DNA of 64,000 nucleotides from Alloactinosynnema sp. L-07. Lineage in GTDB: Bacteria; Actinomycetota; Actinomycetes; Mycobacteriales; Pseudonocardiaceae. The notes under the pieces were generated by a model. It had not been told where the DNA came from and searched no databases. It saw nothing but the letters and a program-made list of their open reading frames with translations. This document shows, piece after piece, positions 42,716-50,483 of this stretch (position 1 is its first letter; each line of letters begins with the position of its first letter). Both the position numbers and the translations under genes were made by a program. The stretch covers positions 1,550,001 through 1,614,000 of the forward strand of contig NZ_LN850107.1 in assembly GCF_900070365.1 (NCBI RefSeq). Direction: 5' to 3'.

Positions 42716-44187
42716 GGCAGTTCTTCGGCCATGTCATCGACGGGGAGGAGGTCCCGTCCGTCGACGGCGGCACCTTCGAGGTGTGGAACCCCTGGACGCG
42801 GCAGGTGTGGGCGGACGCGGCCGAGGGGACAGCCGAGGACGCCGCCCGGGCGGTGACGAGTGCGCGGCGCGCGTTCGACGAGGGACCGTGGCCCCGGCTG
42901 GGCCGCGCCGCCCGGGCCGCGGCGATCCACCGGCTCGCCGACGTGATGGAGCGGCACGCCGACGAACTGGCCACACTGGACACGACGAACATGGGCAAGC
43001 CCTACGCGCAGTCCATGCACGACGTGGCCCGGTCGGTGTCGAACTTCCGGTTCTTCGCCGACCACCAGCGCGACCACTGCGGTGAGGTGTACCCGATGGA
43101 CACCGGGCACCACACCTACAGTGAGTACGGCCCCGCTGGGGTGGTCGCGGCCGTCAGCCCGTGGAACTTTCCGCTGATGATGGCGACGTGGAAGATCGCC
43201 CCGGCGATCGCGTGGGGGAACACGTGCGTGATCAAACCGTCGGAGGACACCCCCGCTTCGGTCACGCTGCTGGGCAAACTCGCCATCGAAGCCGACCTGC
43301 CTCCCGGCGTCATTAATGTCCTCAATGGACACGGCACGCCCGCGGGCTCGTCGCTGGTGGCCGACGACCGGGTCGACCGCGTGACGTTCACCGGGTCCTC
43401 GACCACCGGCAAACACGTGATGGCCTCGGCAGCCGCCCACCTGGCGCCGGTCTCACTCGAACTTGGCGGCAAGGGCGCGAACATCGTGTTCGACGACGCC
43501 GACCTCGACAACGCCGTGCGGTGGGCGGTCGAGGCGATCTTCCGCAACTCGGGCCAGATCTGCCTGGCAGGCTCGCGCCTCTTCGTCGCCACACCGGTCT
43601 ATGACGAGTTCATGGCCCGGTTCATCGAGGCCGCGGAAGGCCTGACCACCGGCGACCCGTTCGACCCCGCGACGCGATTCTCCAGCCTGGCCAGCAAGAG
43701 GCACTTCGACAAGGTCTCGGCGTATGTCAACGGCGTCGACCTCGACGGTGGCAAGGTCCTCACCGGTGGGATCGTCGAGGACGGCCGTTGGCTGGTGCGT
43801 CCCACCGTCATCACCGACCTGCCGCTGACCGCCCCGGCGTACCGCGAGGAGATCTTCGGCCCGGTCTGCGTCGTCAACCGCTTCGATACCGAGGATGAGG
43901 CCGTCCACCTGGCCAACGACACTCGCTACGGCCTCAACGCGATGCTGTTCACGGAGAACCTCTCCCGCGCGCACCGAGTGGCGTCCCGGCTCCGCGCGGG
44001 AACTGTCTGGGTGAACTGCTTCTTCATCCGCGACCTGCGCACCCCGTTCGGCGGGGTCGGCGACTCCGGCGTCGGCCGCGAAGGCGGCACGTTCAGCCGC
44101 GAGTTCTTCACCGAACCCAAGGCGGTGGTGATGCAGATCGACCGCGGCAAACAGGAGGTCGTGTCTGACAGATCGCGCCAGCGATAG
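42712..44187 (+). CDS. 2-hydroxymuconic semialdehyde dehydrogenase
   Basis: A 491-residue NAD-dependent aldehyde dehydrogenase that oxidises the ring-fission product to 2-hydroxymuconate. It has SPWNFPLMMATWKIAPAIAW, VTFTGSSTTGK (cofactor), the general base Glu in LELGGKGANIV, the catalytic Cys in NSGQICLAGSRLF, and EEIFGPV. The body is standard. The C-terminus is odd: the last ~10 residues (from VVSDRSRQR) are encoded inside foldback repeat B2, so the original stop has probably been lost or replaced by the element's insertion. It is the last gene of the island. Confidence 0.88.
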   Translation: MRQFFGHVIDGEEVPSVDGGTFEVWNPWTRQVWADAAEGTAEDAARAVTSARRAFDEGPWPRLGRAARAAAIHRLADVMERHADELATLDTTNMGKPYAQSMHDVARSVSNFRFFADHQRDHCGEVYPMDTGHHTYSEYGPAGVVAAVSPWNFPLMMATWKIAPAIAWGNTCVIKPSEDTPASVTLLGKLAIEADLPPGVINVLNGHGTPAGSSLVADDRVDRVTFTGSSTTGKHVMASAAAHLAPVSLELGGKGANIVFDDADLDNAVRWAVEAIFRNSGQICLAGSRLFVATPVYDEFMARFIEAAEGLTTGDPFDPATRFSSLASKRHFDKVSAYVNGVDLDGGKVLTGGIVEDGRWLVRPTVITDLPLTAPAYREEIFGPVCVVNRFDTEDEAVHLANDTRYGLNAMLFTENLSRAHRVASRLRAGTVWVNCFFIRDLRTPFGGVGDSGVGREGGTFSREFFTEPKAVVMQIDRGKQEVVSDRSRQR

Positions 44188-44321
44188 CCGCGCCGAGGCG
44201 GCCCCTGACGGCGCGGCCGGAACGCCCGAGTACAACACCGGTACGAGGGCATTCCGGCCGCACCGCCAGGAACCACCTCGATCACGACTCTCGCCGCGGC
44301 GATCTGTCAGACACGACCTAG
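44154..44321 (-). repeat. Family B foldback element B2
   Basis: A 21-bp perfect inverted repeat (44156-44176 against 44299-44319) opens a full-length imperfect palindrome of ~166 bp. Read on the minus strand it starts at CTAG and its arm differences are nearly all of the kind that leave G-U pairs. An inner stem (GCGGCCGGAA with TTCCGGCCGC) leads to the apex with GTACCGG and TTGTAC, as in B1 and B3. The left end (plus strand) lacks CTAG and lies within the aldehyde dehydrogenase reading frame. The right CTAG is also the target duplication of the adjacent IS element. Confidence 0.8.
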
Positions 44322-45904
44322 CTTGAGTTTAACCTTCGGGTGCTGGTCGGCGACCCCTGTTGATCATGGGTGTAGCCCTTGGTTGATCATTCCTCTTGCG
44401 ACAGAAGGAAGATCAAGACAAGGGCTACGGTGATCAGTGTGCATCACGCCGATGGCGGGGTGGGCGTCGGGGAGCTGTGCGGGTTCCGGCGGGAGTTCCA
44501 TGGGTGTTTGACCCGGCGGGCGGACGCGTTGTTCGAGCTGGCCGACGCGGTGTTGTGTGCCGATGGGCCGGTGCGTTCGGTCGCGGAGTTGTCGCTGGTC
44601 GCGGAGCATCGCCGAGGTCATGGCAGCGGTTACGCGGCGCTGGCGCAGGGCCGGGTGGACCTCGACCGGCTGCGTTGCGCGGTGGCCGCGGTGTCGGTGC
44701 CTCGGGCCGCGGGCGGGCGGTTGGTGCTGGCGGTGGATGTCACCTGTTGGCTGCGCCCGGAGGCCCACACCTCGCCGCAGCGGGTGCTGTGTCACACCTA
44801 CGGGCGCGGCAAGGACACCCACATCATGGTGCCGGGCTGGCCCTACTCGGTGATCGTCGCCCTGGAGGCCGGGCGTGGCTCGTGGACCGCGCCGTTGGAC
44901 GCGGTCCGGCTGGCGCCCGGTGATGACGCCGCGACCGTCACCGCCGGGCAGGTGCGTGGCGTGGTGGACCGGCTGATCGCGGCGGGGCAGTGGCGGCCGG
45001 GGGATCCGGAGATCCTGCTGGTGGCCGATGCGGGCTACGACGGTCCCCGTCTGGCCCACGTGCTGGCCGACCTGCCGATCACCGTGCTGGTGCGGATGCG
45101 TTCGGACCGGGTCCTGCGCCGTCCCGCGCCACCGCAGCCGCCTGGCACCCTGGGCAGGCCCCGCCGCCACGGCGGCGAGTTCGCCTTCGGTGACCCTGAC
45201 AGTTGGGGCGAGCCCGAGGTCACCACACGGACCGAGACCCGCCTCTACGGCCCCGCGCACGTCCGGGCCTGGGACCGGCTGCATCCCCGGCTGACCCACC
45301 GCATCGCCTGGGCAGACCACACCGGGAACCTTCCGATCCTGGAGGGAACCGTGATCCGCCTCGAAGTCGCCCGCCTGCCCTCCGGGGCGATCCCCAAACC
45401 CGTGTGGCTCTGGCACTCGCGGACCGGACTCACCACCGGCGAGGTCGACCGACTCTGGCAGGCATTCCTGCGCCGGTTCGACATCGAGCACACCTTCCGC
45501 ATGCTCAAACAGACCCTCGGCTGGACCACCCCGAAACTCCGGTCCCCGCAGGCGGCCGACCGATGGACCTGGCTACTGCTGGCCGCCTACACCCAACTAC
45601 GCCTCGCACGCGGTCTCACGGCCGACCTGCGCCGCCCATGGGAGAAACCCGTCGCGGCACAAACACTGTCCCCAGCCAGAGTCCGGCGCGGGTTTCGGAA
45701 CCTGCGCCCACATCTGGCCCGCCCTGCCGGTGTCCCGAAACCCTCACGACCCGGCCACGGCCGCCCCGCCGGAGTCCCCAACCACCAGCCCGCGGCCCGC
45801 CACGACGTGCACGTCATGACCAGCCCAAACAAACAGAAACCCGCCCACGGCAAGAAGGCAAAGTCCACCAACCCACGACCCCGCCGCACAGGTTAAAACT
45901 CAAG
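44322..45904 (+). mobile_element. IS701-family insertion sequence
   Basis: A 1583-bp element bounded by terminal inverted repeats CTTGAGTTTAACC (left) and its complement GGTTAAAACTCAAG (right, one extra base). It is flanked on both sides by CTAG (44318-44321 and 45905-45908), which fits the 4-bp YTAR target duplication described for the IS701 family. It contains one intact transposase gene. It lies exactly between foldback elements B2 and B3, which would otherwise share a single CTAG. Confidence 0.85.
44430..45896 (+). CDS. IS701-family DDE transposase
   Basis: This transposase of about 488 residues has an RNase H-fold catalytic core: first Asp in LVLAVDVTCWLRP, second Asp in ILLVADAGYDG and the Glu in DIEHTFRMLKQTLGW. 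The N-terminal part (GELCGFRREFHGCLTRRAD) and a basic C-terminal tail (KKAKSTNPRPRR) fit DNA binding. The GTG at 44430 was taken as start; in-frame starts further upstream (44379) or at 44439 are possible. The TAA stop is inside the right inverted repeat. The frame is intact, so the copy could be active. Confidence 0.85.
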   Translation: MISVHHADGGVGVGELCGFRREFHGCLTRRADALFELADAVLCADGPVRSVAELSLVAEHRRGHGSGYAALAQGRVDLDRLRCAVAAVSVPRAAGGRLVLAVDVTCWLRPEAHTSPQRVLCHTYGRGKDTHIMVPGWPYSVIVALEAGRGSWTAPLDAVRLAPGDDAATVTAGQVRGVVDRLIAAGQWRPGDPEILLVADAGYDGPRLAHVLADLPITVLVRMRSDRVLRRPAPPQPPGTLGRPRRHGGEFAFGDPDSWGEPEVTTRTETRLYGPAHVRAWDRLHPRLTHRIAWADHTGNLPILEGTVIRLEVARLPSGAIPKPVWLWHSRTGLTTGEVDRLWQAFLRRFDIEHTFRMLKQTLGWTTPKLRSPQAADRWTWLLLAAYTQLRLARGLTADLRRPWEKPVAAQTLSPARVRRGFRNLRPHLARPAGVPKPSRPGHGRPAGVPNHQPAARHDVHVMTSPNKQKPAHGKKAKSTNPRPRRTG

Positions 45905-46071
45905 CTAGTGTCCTGCGCCGGAAATCCGACATCTATCTCGGCGGCCCAGCTTCCCGCTGGCCGCACGGACGAAAGGCCCACGGACAACCAGTACGAGGAC
46001 CTTCCGTCCGCACACCCAGCGGAAACCTGGACCACCGATATAGACGCCGGATTTCCGGCGCAGAACACTAG
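45905..46071 (-). repeat. Family B foldback element B3
   Basis: A 167-bp palindrome bounded by CTAG on both sides. The outer 24 bp (45905-45928 against 46048-46071) pair with one mismatch, and pairing continues to the apex with about 80-bp arms. All of the roughly eleven transitions between the arms have the polarity that gives G-U pairs on the minus strand. The apex shares GTAC-YGG-TTGT, GGGC and GGAA/TTC with B1 and B2. It begins 1 nt after the stop codon of the response-regulator gene, which is read in the same (minus) direction, so it may act as its terminator. Confidence 0.8.
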
Positions 46072-46072
46072 C

Positions 46073-46702
46073 TCAGCGCCGGATGATGCCGAGGTCGGTG
46101 GCGGTCGCGACGGCCGAGGTGCGGGAGTTGACGCCGAGTTTGGTGTAGATCCGGGCCAGGTGGGACTTGACGGTGCCCTCGGTGAGGTGGAGACGGGCGC
46201 CGATGGCCTGGTTGGAAAGACCGTCGGCGACCAGGACGAGTACTTCGGCCTCGCGGCGGGTCAGGCCGGTGCCGGGGGTGCGCAGGCGGTTCATGAGCCG
46301 GTCGGCGACGGCGGGGGCGAGGGCGGTGTGGCCCGCGGCGGCGGTGCGCACCGCGGCGGCGAGATCCTCAGGCGGCGCGTCTTTGAGGAGGTAGCCCATG
46401 GCGCCCGCTTCGATGGCGGGCAGGGTGTCGGCGTCGGTGTCGTAGGTGGTGATGATCACGACGTGGGGGGCGCCGGGACGGGTGGTGATCGCGGCGGTGG
46501 CTTCGGCGCCGGTCATGCCGCCTTTGAACCGCAGGTCCATGAGGACGACGTCGATGTCTCCCACGGTGGCGCGGGCGACGGCATCCTCCGCGGTGGCCGC
46601 CTCGGCCACGACCACGAGGTCGGGCTCGGTTTCCAGCACGGCGCGCAGTCCGGCGCGCACCACGGGGTGATCGTCGGCGAGCAGGAGGCGGATGGGGGTC
46701 AC
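46073..46702 (-). CDS. NarL/LuxR-family response regulator
   Basis: A 209-residue two-component regulator. The receiver domain has LLLADDHPVVRAGL (acidic pocket), the phospho-acceptor Asp in VVLMDLRFKGGMTG and the Lys in YLLKDAPPEDL. The output domain is a LuxR HTH (LTRREAEVLVLVADGLSNQA, HLTEGTVKSHLARIYTKLGV). The GTG at 46702 overlaps the kinase TGA by 4 nt, defining a kinase-regulator operon. It is divergent from an ABC transporter operon across 169 bp, the most likely target. Confidence 0.9.
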   Translation of the reverse strand: MTPIRLLLADDHPVVRAGLRAVLETEPDLVVVAEAATAEDAVARATVGDIDVVLMDLRFKGGMTGAEATAAITTRPGAPHVVIITTYDTDADTLPAIEAGAMGYLLKDAPPEDLAAAVRTAAAGHTALAPAVADRLMNRLRTPGTGLTRREAEVLVLVADGLSNQAIGARLHLTEGTVKSHLARIYTKLGVNSRTSAVATATDLGIIRR

Positions 46703-47916
46703 GGGCTGTCCTCGGTGTCGCTGTCGGGTGGGGCGAGGGGCAGCCGTGCGGCTAGGGCGGTGCCGCGGCCTGGGGCGGTCTCGATGGTGAAGGTGCCGCC
46801 GAGGGCGTGCGTGCGCGAGCGCATGGCCGCCAACCCGAACCCGCCGCCATCGGTGGCGGGGACCGGGAGGCGGCCGGGGTCGAAGCCGGTGCCGTCGTCG
46901 ACGACGTCCACGGCGACGTGGTCGTCGAGGTAGCTGAGGGTGACGTCGGCGGTGTGGGCCCTGGCGTGGTGGACGGTGTTGGCCAGGGCTGACTGGGCGA
47001 CGCGCAGCAAGGCGACCTCGTGGGCGATGGGCAGCGGTGCCGGGTCGCCGGTGAGGTGGAAGCGGGTGGTGAGCCGGTGGCGGGCGGAGGTGGTGGCGCA
47101 CAGGCGTTCCAGCGCGTCGGCCAGGGTGGTCTCCTCCAGCGCGGGCGGCGCGAGGGCGGCGACGAAGCGGCGGGCCTCGGCGAGGTTGTCCACCGCCGAC
47201 TGGCGGGCCTGGTCGACGTAACCCGCGGCTTTCTCGGGCTTGTCGGGCAGGGCGCGTTCGGCGGCGCGCAGCAGCAACTGGATGCTGGACAGTCCTTGGG
47301 CCAGCGTGTCATGGATTTCTCTGGCCAAGCGTTCGCGTTCGCTCAGCACTCCGGCGGTGTGCTGAGCTTTCGCCAGGTCGGCGCGGGTGGCGGTGAGTTC
47401 GTCGATGAGCAGGCGCCGCTGTTCGCTTTCCCGGTAGAGGGCTTGATAGCCCCACACCACCGCGACCGCCACCGCGGCGCCGAGGGCGGGGCCGATCGCG
47501 ATGGCCGGGGTGAAGGCGCCGGTGTGCGCGGCGAAGCCGGTGATCGCGGCCACCGCCGTGGCCGCCACCGCCGCCAGCCCCACGCGGCGGGACAACAGGT
47601 GGAGTTGGAGGAAGTACAGCGGGAAGGCGATCCACACCGCGTCGGCGGACAGGACCAGCAGCGCCACCCACACGCCGCCGACAGCGGCCGACCACACCGC
47701 CGCGGCGCGGCCCGACGTGCGCACCCGCGGGATGAGTGGACCCACCGCGTACACCAGCCCCAGTACCGCGGCGAGCGCGAAGACGGCCGCGGTGTCCGGC
47801 GCCCCGGCGAGCGCGGCCCGGCCCGCGGTGAGCACGAGCAGGCAGGCGACCAGCACGTGCAGGCACCAGGTCAGCACTCGGCTGGTCGGGGTGAGGGCAG
47901 GAGCGGTCGCGTCCAC
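46699..47916 (-). CDS. Membrane sensor histidine kinase, HisKA_3 type
   Basis: The 405-residue kinase has about five N-terminal membrane helices (residues 15-160), a short coiled linker, the dimerisation/phospho-acceptor segment RLAREIHDTLAQGLSSIQLL (His near 205) and an HATPase domain ending VVDDGTGFDPGRL and GGGFGLAAMRSRTHALGG. This is the architecture of NarL-type partner kinases such as DesK and LiaS, which sense membrane state. No extracellular sensor domain is present, so the signal is probably intramembrane. Partner genes are the overlapping regulator and, divergently, an ABC exporter. Confidence 0.88.
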   Translation of the reverse strand: MDATAPALTPTSRVLTWCLHVLVACLLVLTAGRAALAGAPDTAAVFALAAVLGLVYAVGPLIPRVRTSGRAAAVWSAAVGGVWVALLVLSADAVWIAFPLYFLQLHLLSRRVGLAAVAATAVAAITGFAAHTGAFTPAIAIGPALGAAVAVAVVWGYQALYRESEQRRLLIDELTATRADLAKAQHTAGVLSERERLAREIHDTLAQGLSSIQLLLRAAERALPDKPEKAAGYVDQARQSAVDNLAEARRFVAALAPPALEETTLADALERLCATTSARHRLTTRFHLTGDPAPLPIAHEVALLRVAQSALANTVHHARAHTADVTLSYLDDHVAVDVVDDGTGFDPGRLPVPATDGGGFGLAAMRSRTHALGGTFTIETAPGRGTALAARLPLAPPDSDTEDSP

Positions 47917-48085
47917 AGTTCTCCCAGCTTAGATGCGCACCCACTGGGTCGGCCTCTGTCGAAAGTGGTAACTCCCGGGTGTCCTTTCGAGCCGTCGAAT
48001 GCCGTCCTGCGCCAGATGGCGGCGCGTGCGGCAGGGACGACAGTGGAGGCACACCGGCCATCACCGTCGAAAGGCAGACCACGCC

Positions 48086-49174
48086 GTGTTCGTCGCACTG
48101 AGAGACCTGAGGTTCGCCAAGGGCCGCTTCACCCTGATCGGCGTCGTCATCGTGCTCATAACCCTGTTGGTGGGCCTGTTGTCCGGGCTGACCGCGGGCC
48201 TCGGACAGCAGAACGTGTCCGCGATCACCGACCTGCCCGCCGACCGGATCGTTTTCACCGCGCCCGCCGATGGACAGGATCTGTCCTACTCGGACTCAAC
48301 CGTCACCGACGCGCAGTGGCGGCACTGGGCCGCCACCCCCGGCGTGCTCCTGGCCGAACCCTTGGGCATCACGACCACCAGGGCCACCGCGGGCAACCGG
48401 AGCGCGGCGGTCTCGGTCTTCGGCGTGCGGCCCGGCTCCGCCATCGCCCCGGACAGCGACGCGATCGACGACCGGTCGGTGGTGCTGTCCATCCCCGCGG
48501 CAGCCGGACTCGGCCTCACGACCGGCGACACCGTCAACCTTGCCGGGCAGGACCTGACCGTCGCCGCCGTGCGGGGTGACGCCTCCTTCAGCCACACCCC
48601 GGTCGTGTGGGCCAGCCTCGCCACCTGGCAACACGCCGCGCCGCCCGCCGCGGGCGGCATCACCCCCGCGGCGACGGTCATCGCGCTGAAGACCGCCTCC
48701 GACACCGACTTCGACGCCGCCGACGCCGCGGCGGGCACCCGGACCGTCGCCAAGGCGGACTCGTTGTCCGCCATCGGCTCCTACAGTTCCGAGAACGGCT
48801 CCCTGCAACTCATGCGCGGCTTCCTGTTCGCCATCTCCGCACTGGTCATCGGGGCGTTCTTCACCGTCTGGACCATCCAGCGCAGCGGCGACATCGCCGT
48901 CCTCAAGGCCCTCGGCGCCTCCACCGCCACCCTGCTGCGCGACGGGCTGGGGCAAGCCATCGTCCTGCTGGTGGGCGGCACCGTGATCGGCACCGCCCTC
49001 GCCGCCGCCATCGGGACCTTCATCGCGGGTGGCACCGTGCCGTTCCTCCTCGAACCCACGACCATCCTCACCCCCGCCGCCACCATGGTCCTACTCGGCG
49101 CGCTCGGCGCGGGGCTGGCCGTTCGCCGCATCACCACTGTCGACCCACTGACCGCACTGGGGAGCGCACGATGA
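48086..49174 (+). CDS. ABC transporter permease, FtsX/MacB type
   Basis: This 362-residue permease has one N-terminal helix (FTLIGVVIVLITLLVGLLSG), a large extracytoplasmic domain of about 210 residues and three C-terminal helices (LFAISALVIGAFFTVW; GQAIVLLVGGTVIGTALAAA; TMVLLGALGAGLAV), the FtsX layout used for envelope stress and antimicrobial-peptide resistance. VLKALGASTATLLRD is the family's coupling segment. GTG start at 48086; longer frames are Arg-rich and unlikely. The TGA overlaps the ATPase ATG. It is probably induced by the divergent two-component system. Confidence 0.85.
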   Translation: MFVALRDLRFAKGRFTLIGVVIVLITLLVGLLSGLTAGLGQQNVSAITDLPADRIVFTAPADGQDLSYSDSTVTDAQWRHWAATPGVLLAEPLGITTTRATAGNRSAAVSVFGVRPGSAIAPDSDAIDDRSVVLSIPAAAGLGLTTGDTVNLAGQDLTVAAVRGDASFSHTPVVWASLATWQHAAPPAAGGITPAATVIALKTASDTDFDAADAAAGTRTVAKADSLSAIGSYSSENGSLQLMRGFLFAISALVIGAFFTVWTIQRSGDIAVLKALGASTATLLRDGLGQAIVLLVGGTVIGTALAAAIGTFIAGGTVPFLLEPTTILTPAATMVLLGALGAGLAVRRITTVDPLTALGSAR

Positions 49175-49860
49175 GCCTGACCCTGACCGACATCACCCTC
49201 ACCTACCCCGACGGCGACACCCGGCTGACCGCCCTCGACCGCGTCACCCTCGACGTGCCCAGGGGCACCATGACCGCGGTGATCGGGCCCTCCGGCTCCG
49301 GCAAGTCCAGCATCCTCGCCGTGGCCGCCACCCTCATCACCCCCGACTCCGGCACCGTCACCATCGACGGCACCACGACAACGGGCATGAGTCGTGGCGC
49401 GCTCACCGACCTGCGCCGCCACAAGATCGGCATCATCTTCCAGCAGCCCAACCTGCTGCCCGCGCTCACCGCCGCCGAACAACTCCAGGTCATCGACCAG
49501 ATCAGCGGCCACAAACCAGCCAAGGCCCGGCACCGGGCGCTGGAACTGCTCGACGCGGTCGGCCTCGCCGACCTGGCCGGACGCCGCCCCCACCAGCTCT
49601 CCGGCGGGCAACGCCAACGCGTCAACATCGCCCGCGCCCTGATGAACAACCCCACCGTGCTGCTCGTCGACGAGCCCACCAGCGCACTCGACCACGACCG
49701 CGGCGCCGCCGTGATCGACCTCATCACCCGCCTGACCCACCAACAGGCGACAGCCACCGTGTTGGTCACCCACGATCGCAGCCACCTCACGGCCGTCGAC
49801 CACATCGCGAGGATCCACGATGGCCGCCTCCAGCCGGCAGCGTCTGCGTCCCTCACATAG
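49171..49860 (+). CDS. ABC transporter ATP-binding protein, LolD/MacB type
   Basis: The 229-residue ATPase has Walker A VIGPSGSGKSSIL, the Q-loop in IIFQQPNLLPAL, the signature HQLSGGQRQRVNIARAL, Walker B VLLVDEPTSALD and the switch His in VLVTHDRSHL. It partners the FtsX-like permease through an ATGA overlap. The substrate is likely a lipophilic or peptide compound, or the pair acts as a mechanotransmission sensor. The stop is followed after 42 nt by a long poly-G run. Confidence 0.9.
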   Translation: MSLTLTDITLTYPDGDTRLTALDRVTLDVPRGTMTAVIGPSGSGKSSILAVAATLITPDSGTVTIDGTTTTGMSRGALTDLRRHKIGIIFQQPNLLPALTAAEQLQVIDQISGHKPAKARHRALELLDAVGLADLAGRRPHQLSGGQRQRVNIARALMNNPTVLLVDEPTSALDHDRGAAVIDLITRLTHQQATATVLVTHDRSHLTAVDHIARIHDGRLQPAASASLT

Positions 49861-49902
49861 CCGCCCAGCCGCCGTTCGGGTCGGCCGATATCCGGCCTGC
49901 GC

Positions 49903-49929
49903 GGGGGGGGGGGGGGGGGGGGGGGGGGG
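49903..49929. repeat. 27-nt poly-G homopolymer
   Basis: An uninterrupted run of 27 G lies between the ABC ATPase stop and the converging small gene, ending 1 nt before the latter's stop codon. Such runs are rare even in high-GC genomes. They can be slippage-prone, form G-quadruplexes, or be an artefact of sequencing or assembly; the given length should not be trusted. Confidence 0.7.
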
Positions 49930-49930
49930 C

Positions 49931-50128
49931 TCAGCTCTCGGTGACCTCGTGGGCGGTCAGGCCGAGCATCGCCAGCAATTCGGCGCAGTCCGCGACGTCG
50001 TGGGCGTGGGCGGCCACCACCCGGGCGGCACGCGCCCGCTCGTGGGGAGTGTTCACAGTCGCTCCACTGGCGACAGTCGGCAACATGTGCCCCAGTTCCC
50101 TGACCGAGTCCAGACGTTCAACGGACAT
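49931..50128 (-). CDS. Small hypothetical protein
   Basis: A 65-residue helical protein from the ATG at 50128. Its second half, HERARAARVVAAHAHDVADC then AELLAMLGL, is an amphipathic helix pair. No known family can be named with confidence. It overlaps the upstream 42-residue frame by 11 nt (50118-50128), suggesting a coupled pair. The stop codon lies next to the poly-G run. A role in regulation is possible but not shown. Confidence 0.5.
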   Translation of the reverse strand: MSVERLDSVRELGHMLPTVASGATVNTPHERARAARVVAAHAHDVADCAELLAMLGLTAHEVTES

Positions 50129-50246
50129 GGGTCGCCGCCCATCGACGGTGCTGCGCCAGATTCTCGGTACAGGTGCGGATGATCTCGCCCGGCGGCACCG
50201 CGACACTCGCGACCGCGGGGACCGGCACAGGGTCTGTCGTCGTCAT
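50118..50246 (-). CDS. Very small hypothetical protein, 42 residues
   Basis: The frame runs from the ATG at 50246 to TGA at 50118-50120, starting MTTTDPVPVPAVASVAV and continuing PPGEIIRTCTENLAQHRRWA. The codon use looks coding (third positions mostly G or C), and the overlap with the next small gene supports translation. A weak ribosome site (GGAGCG) lies upstream. The function is unknown; a real gene is likely but not certain. Confidence 0.45.
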   Translation of the reverse strand: MTTTDPVPVPAVASVAVPPGEIIRTCTENLAQHRRWAATHVR

Positions 50247-50483
50247 GGGCACGCTCCGACAAGGTCCGTCGACACTACACCGAACACCGTGTGAACAGGC
50301 ACAACGAGCCCGCGCCCCGATCGGAACGCTTTCCGCGATATGCGTGTGAAGTTGACCGAGTGGGTTTGGCAGGTCGCCGCGTATCCTGGATGCGAGGCCA
50401 GTGGCAGCGAGCCTGGCGGTCGAATCCGATCGTCAGCTGCCGACGGTCCGTGCCGCCCCAGACCCCGGCGGTTGTGAGTCGAC

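Noticed and set aside
29597..44187. Anaerobic phenol carboxylation cluster
   Set aside because: The kinase subunits resemble PpsA/PpsB, but no phenylphosphate carboxylase (UbiD-like) subunits are present and the operon is full of O2-dependent enzymes.
44154..46071. Family B elements as simple MITE derivatives of the adjacent IS701 element
   Set aside because: The IS inverted repeats (CTTGAGTTTAACC) do not match the ends of B1, B2 or B3, whose arms also differ from each other; only the CTAR target is shared.
50247..50483. ANTAR-type dual hairpin leader before the GAF-ANTAR genes
   Set aside because: No pair of short hexaloop hairpins followed by a terminator could be identified; a TTGACC at 50352 lacks a -10 at normal spacing.
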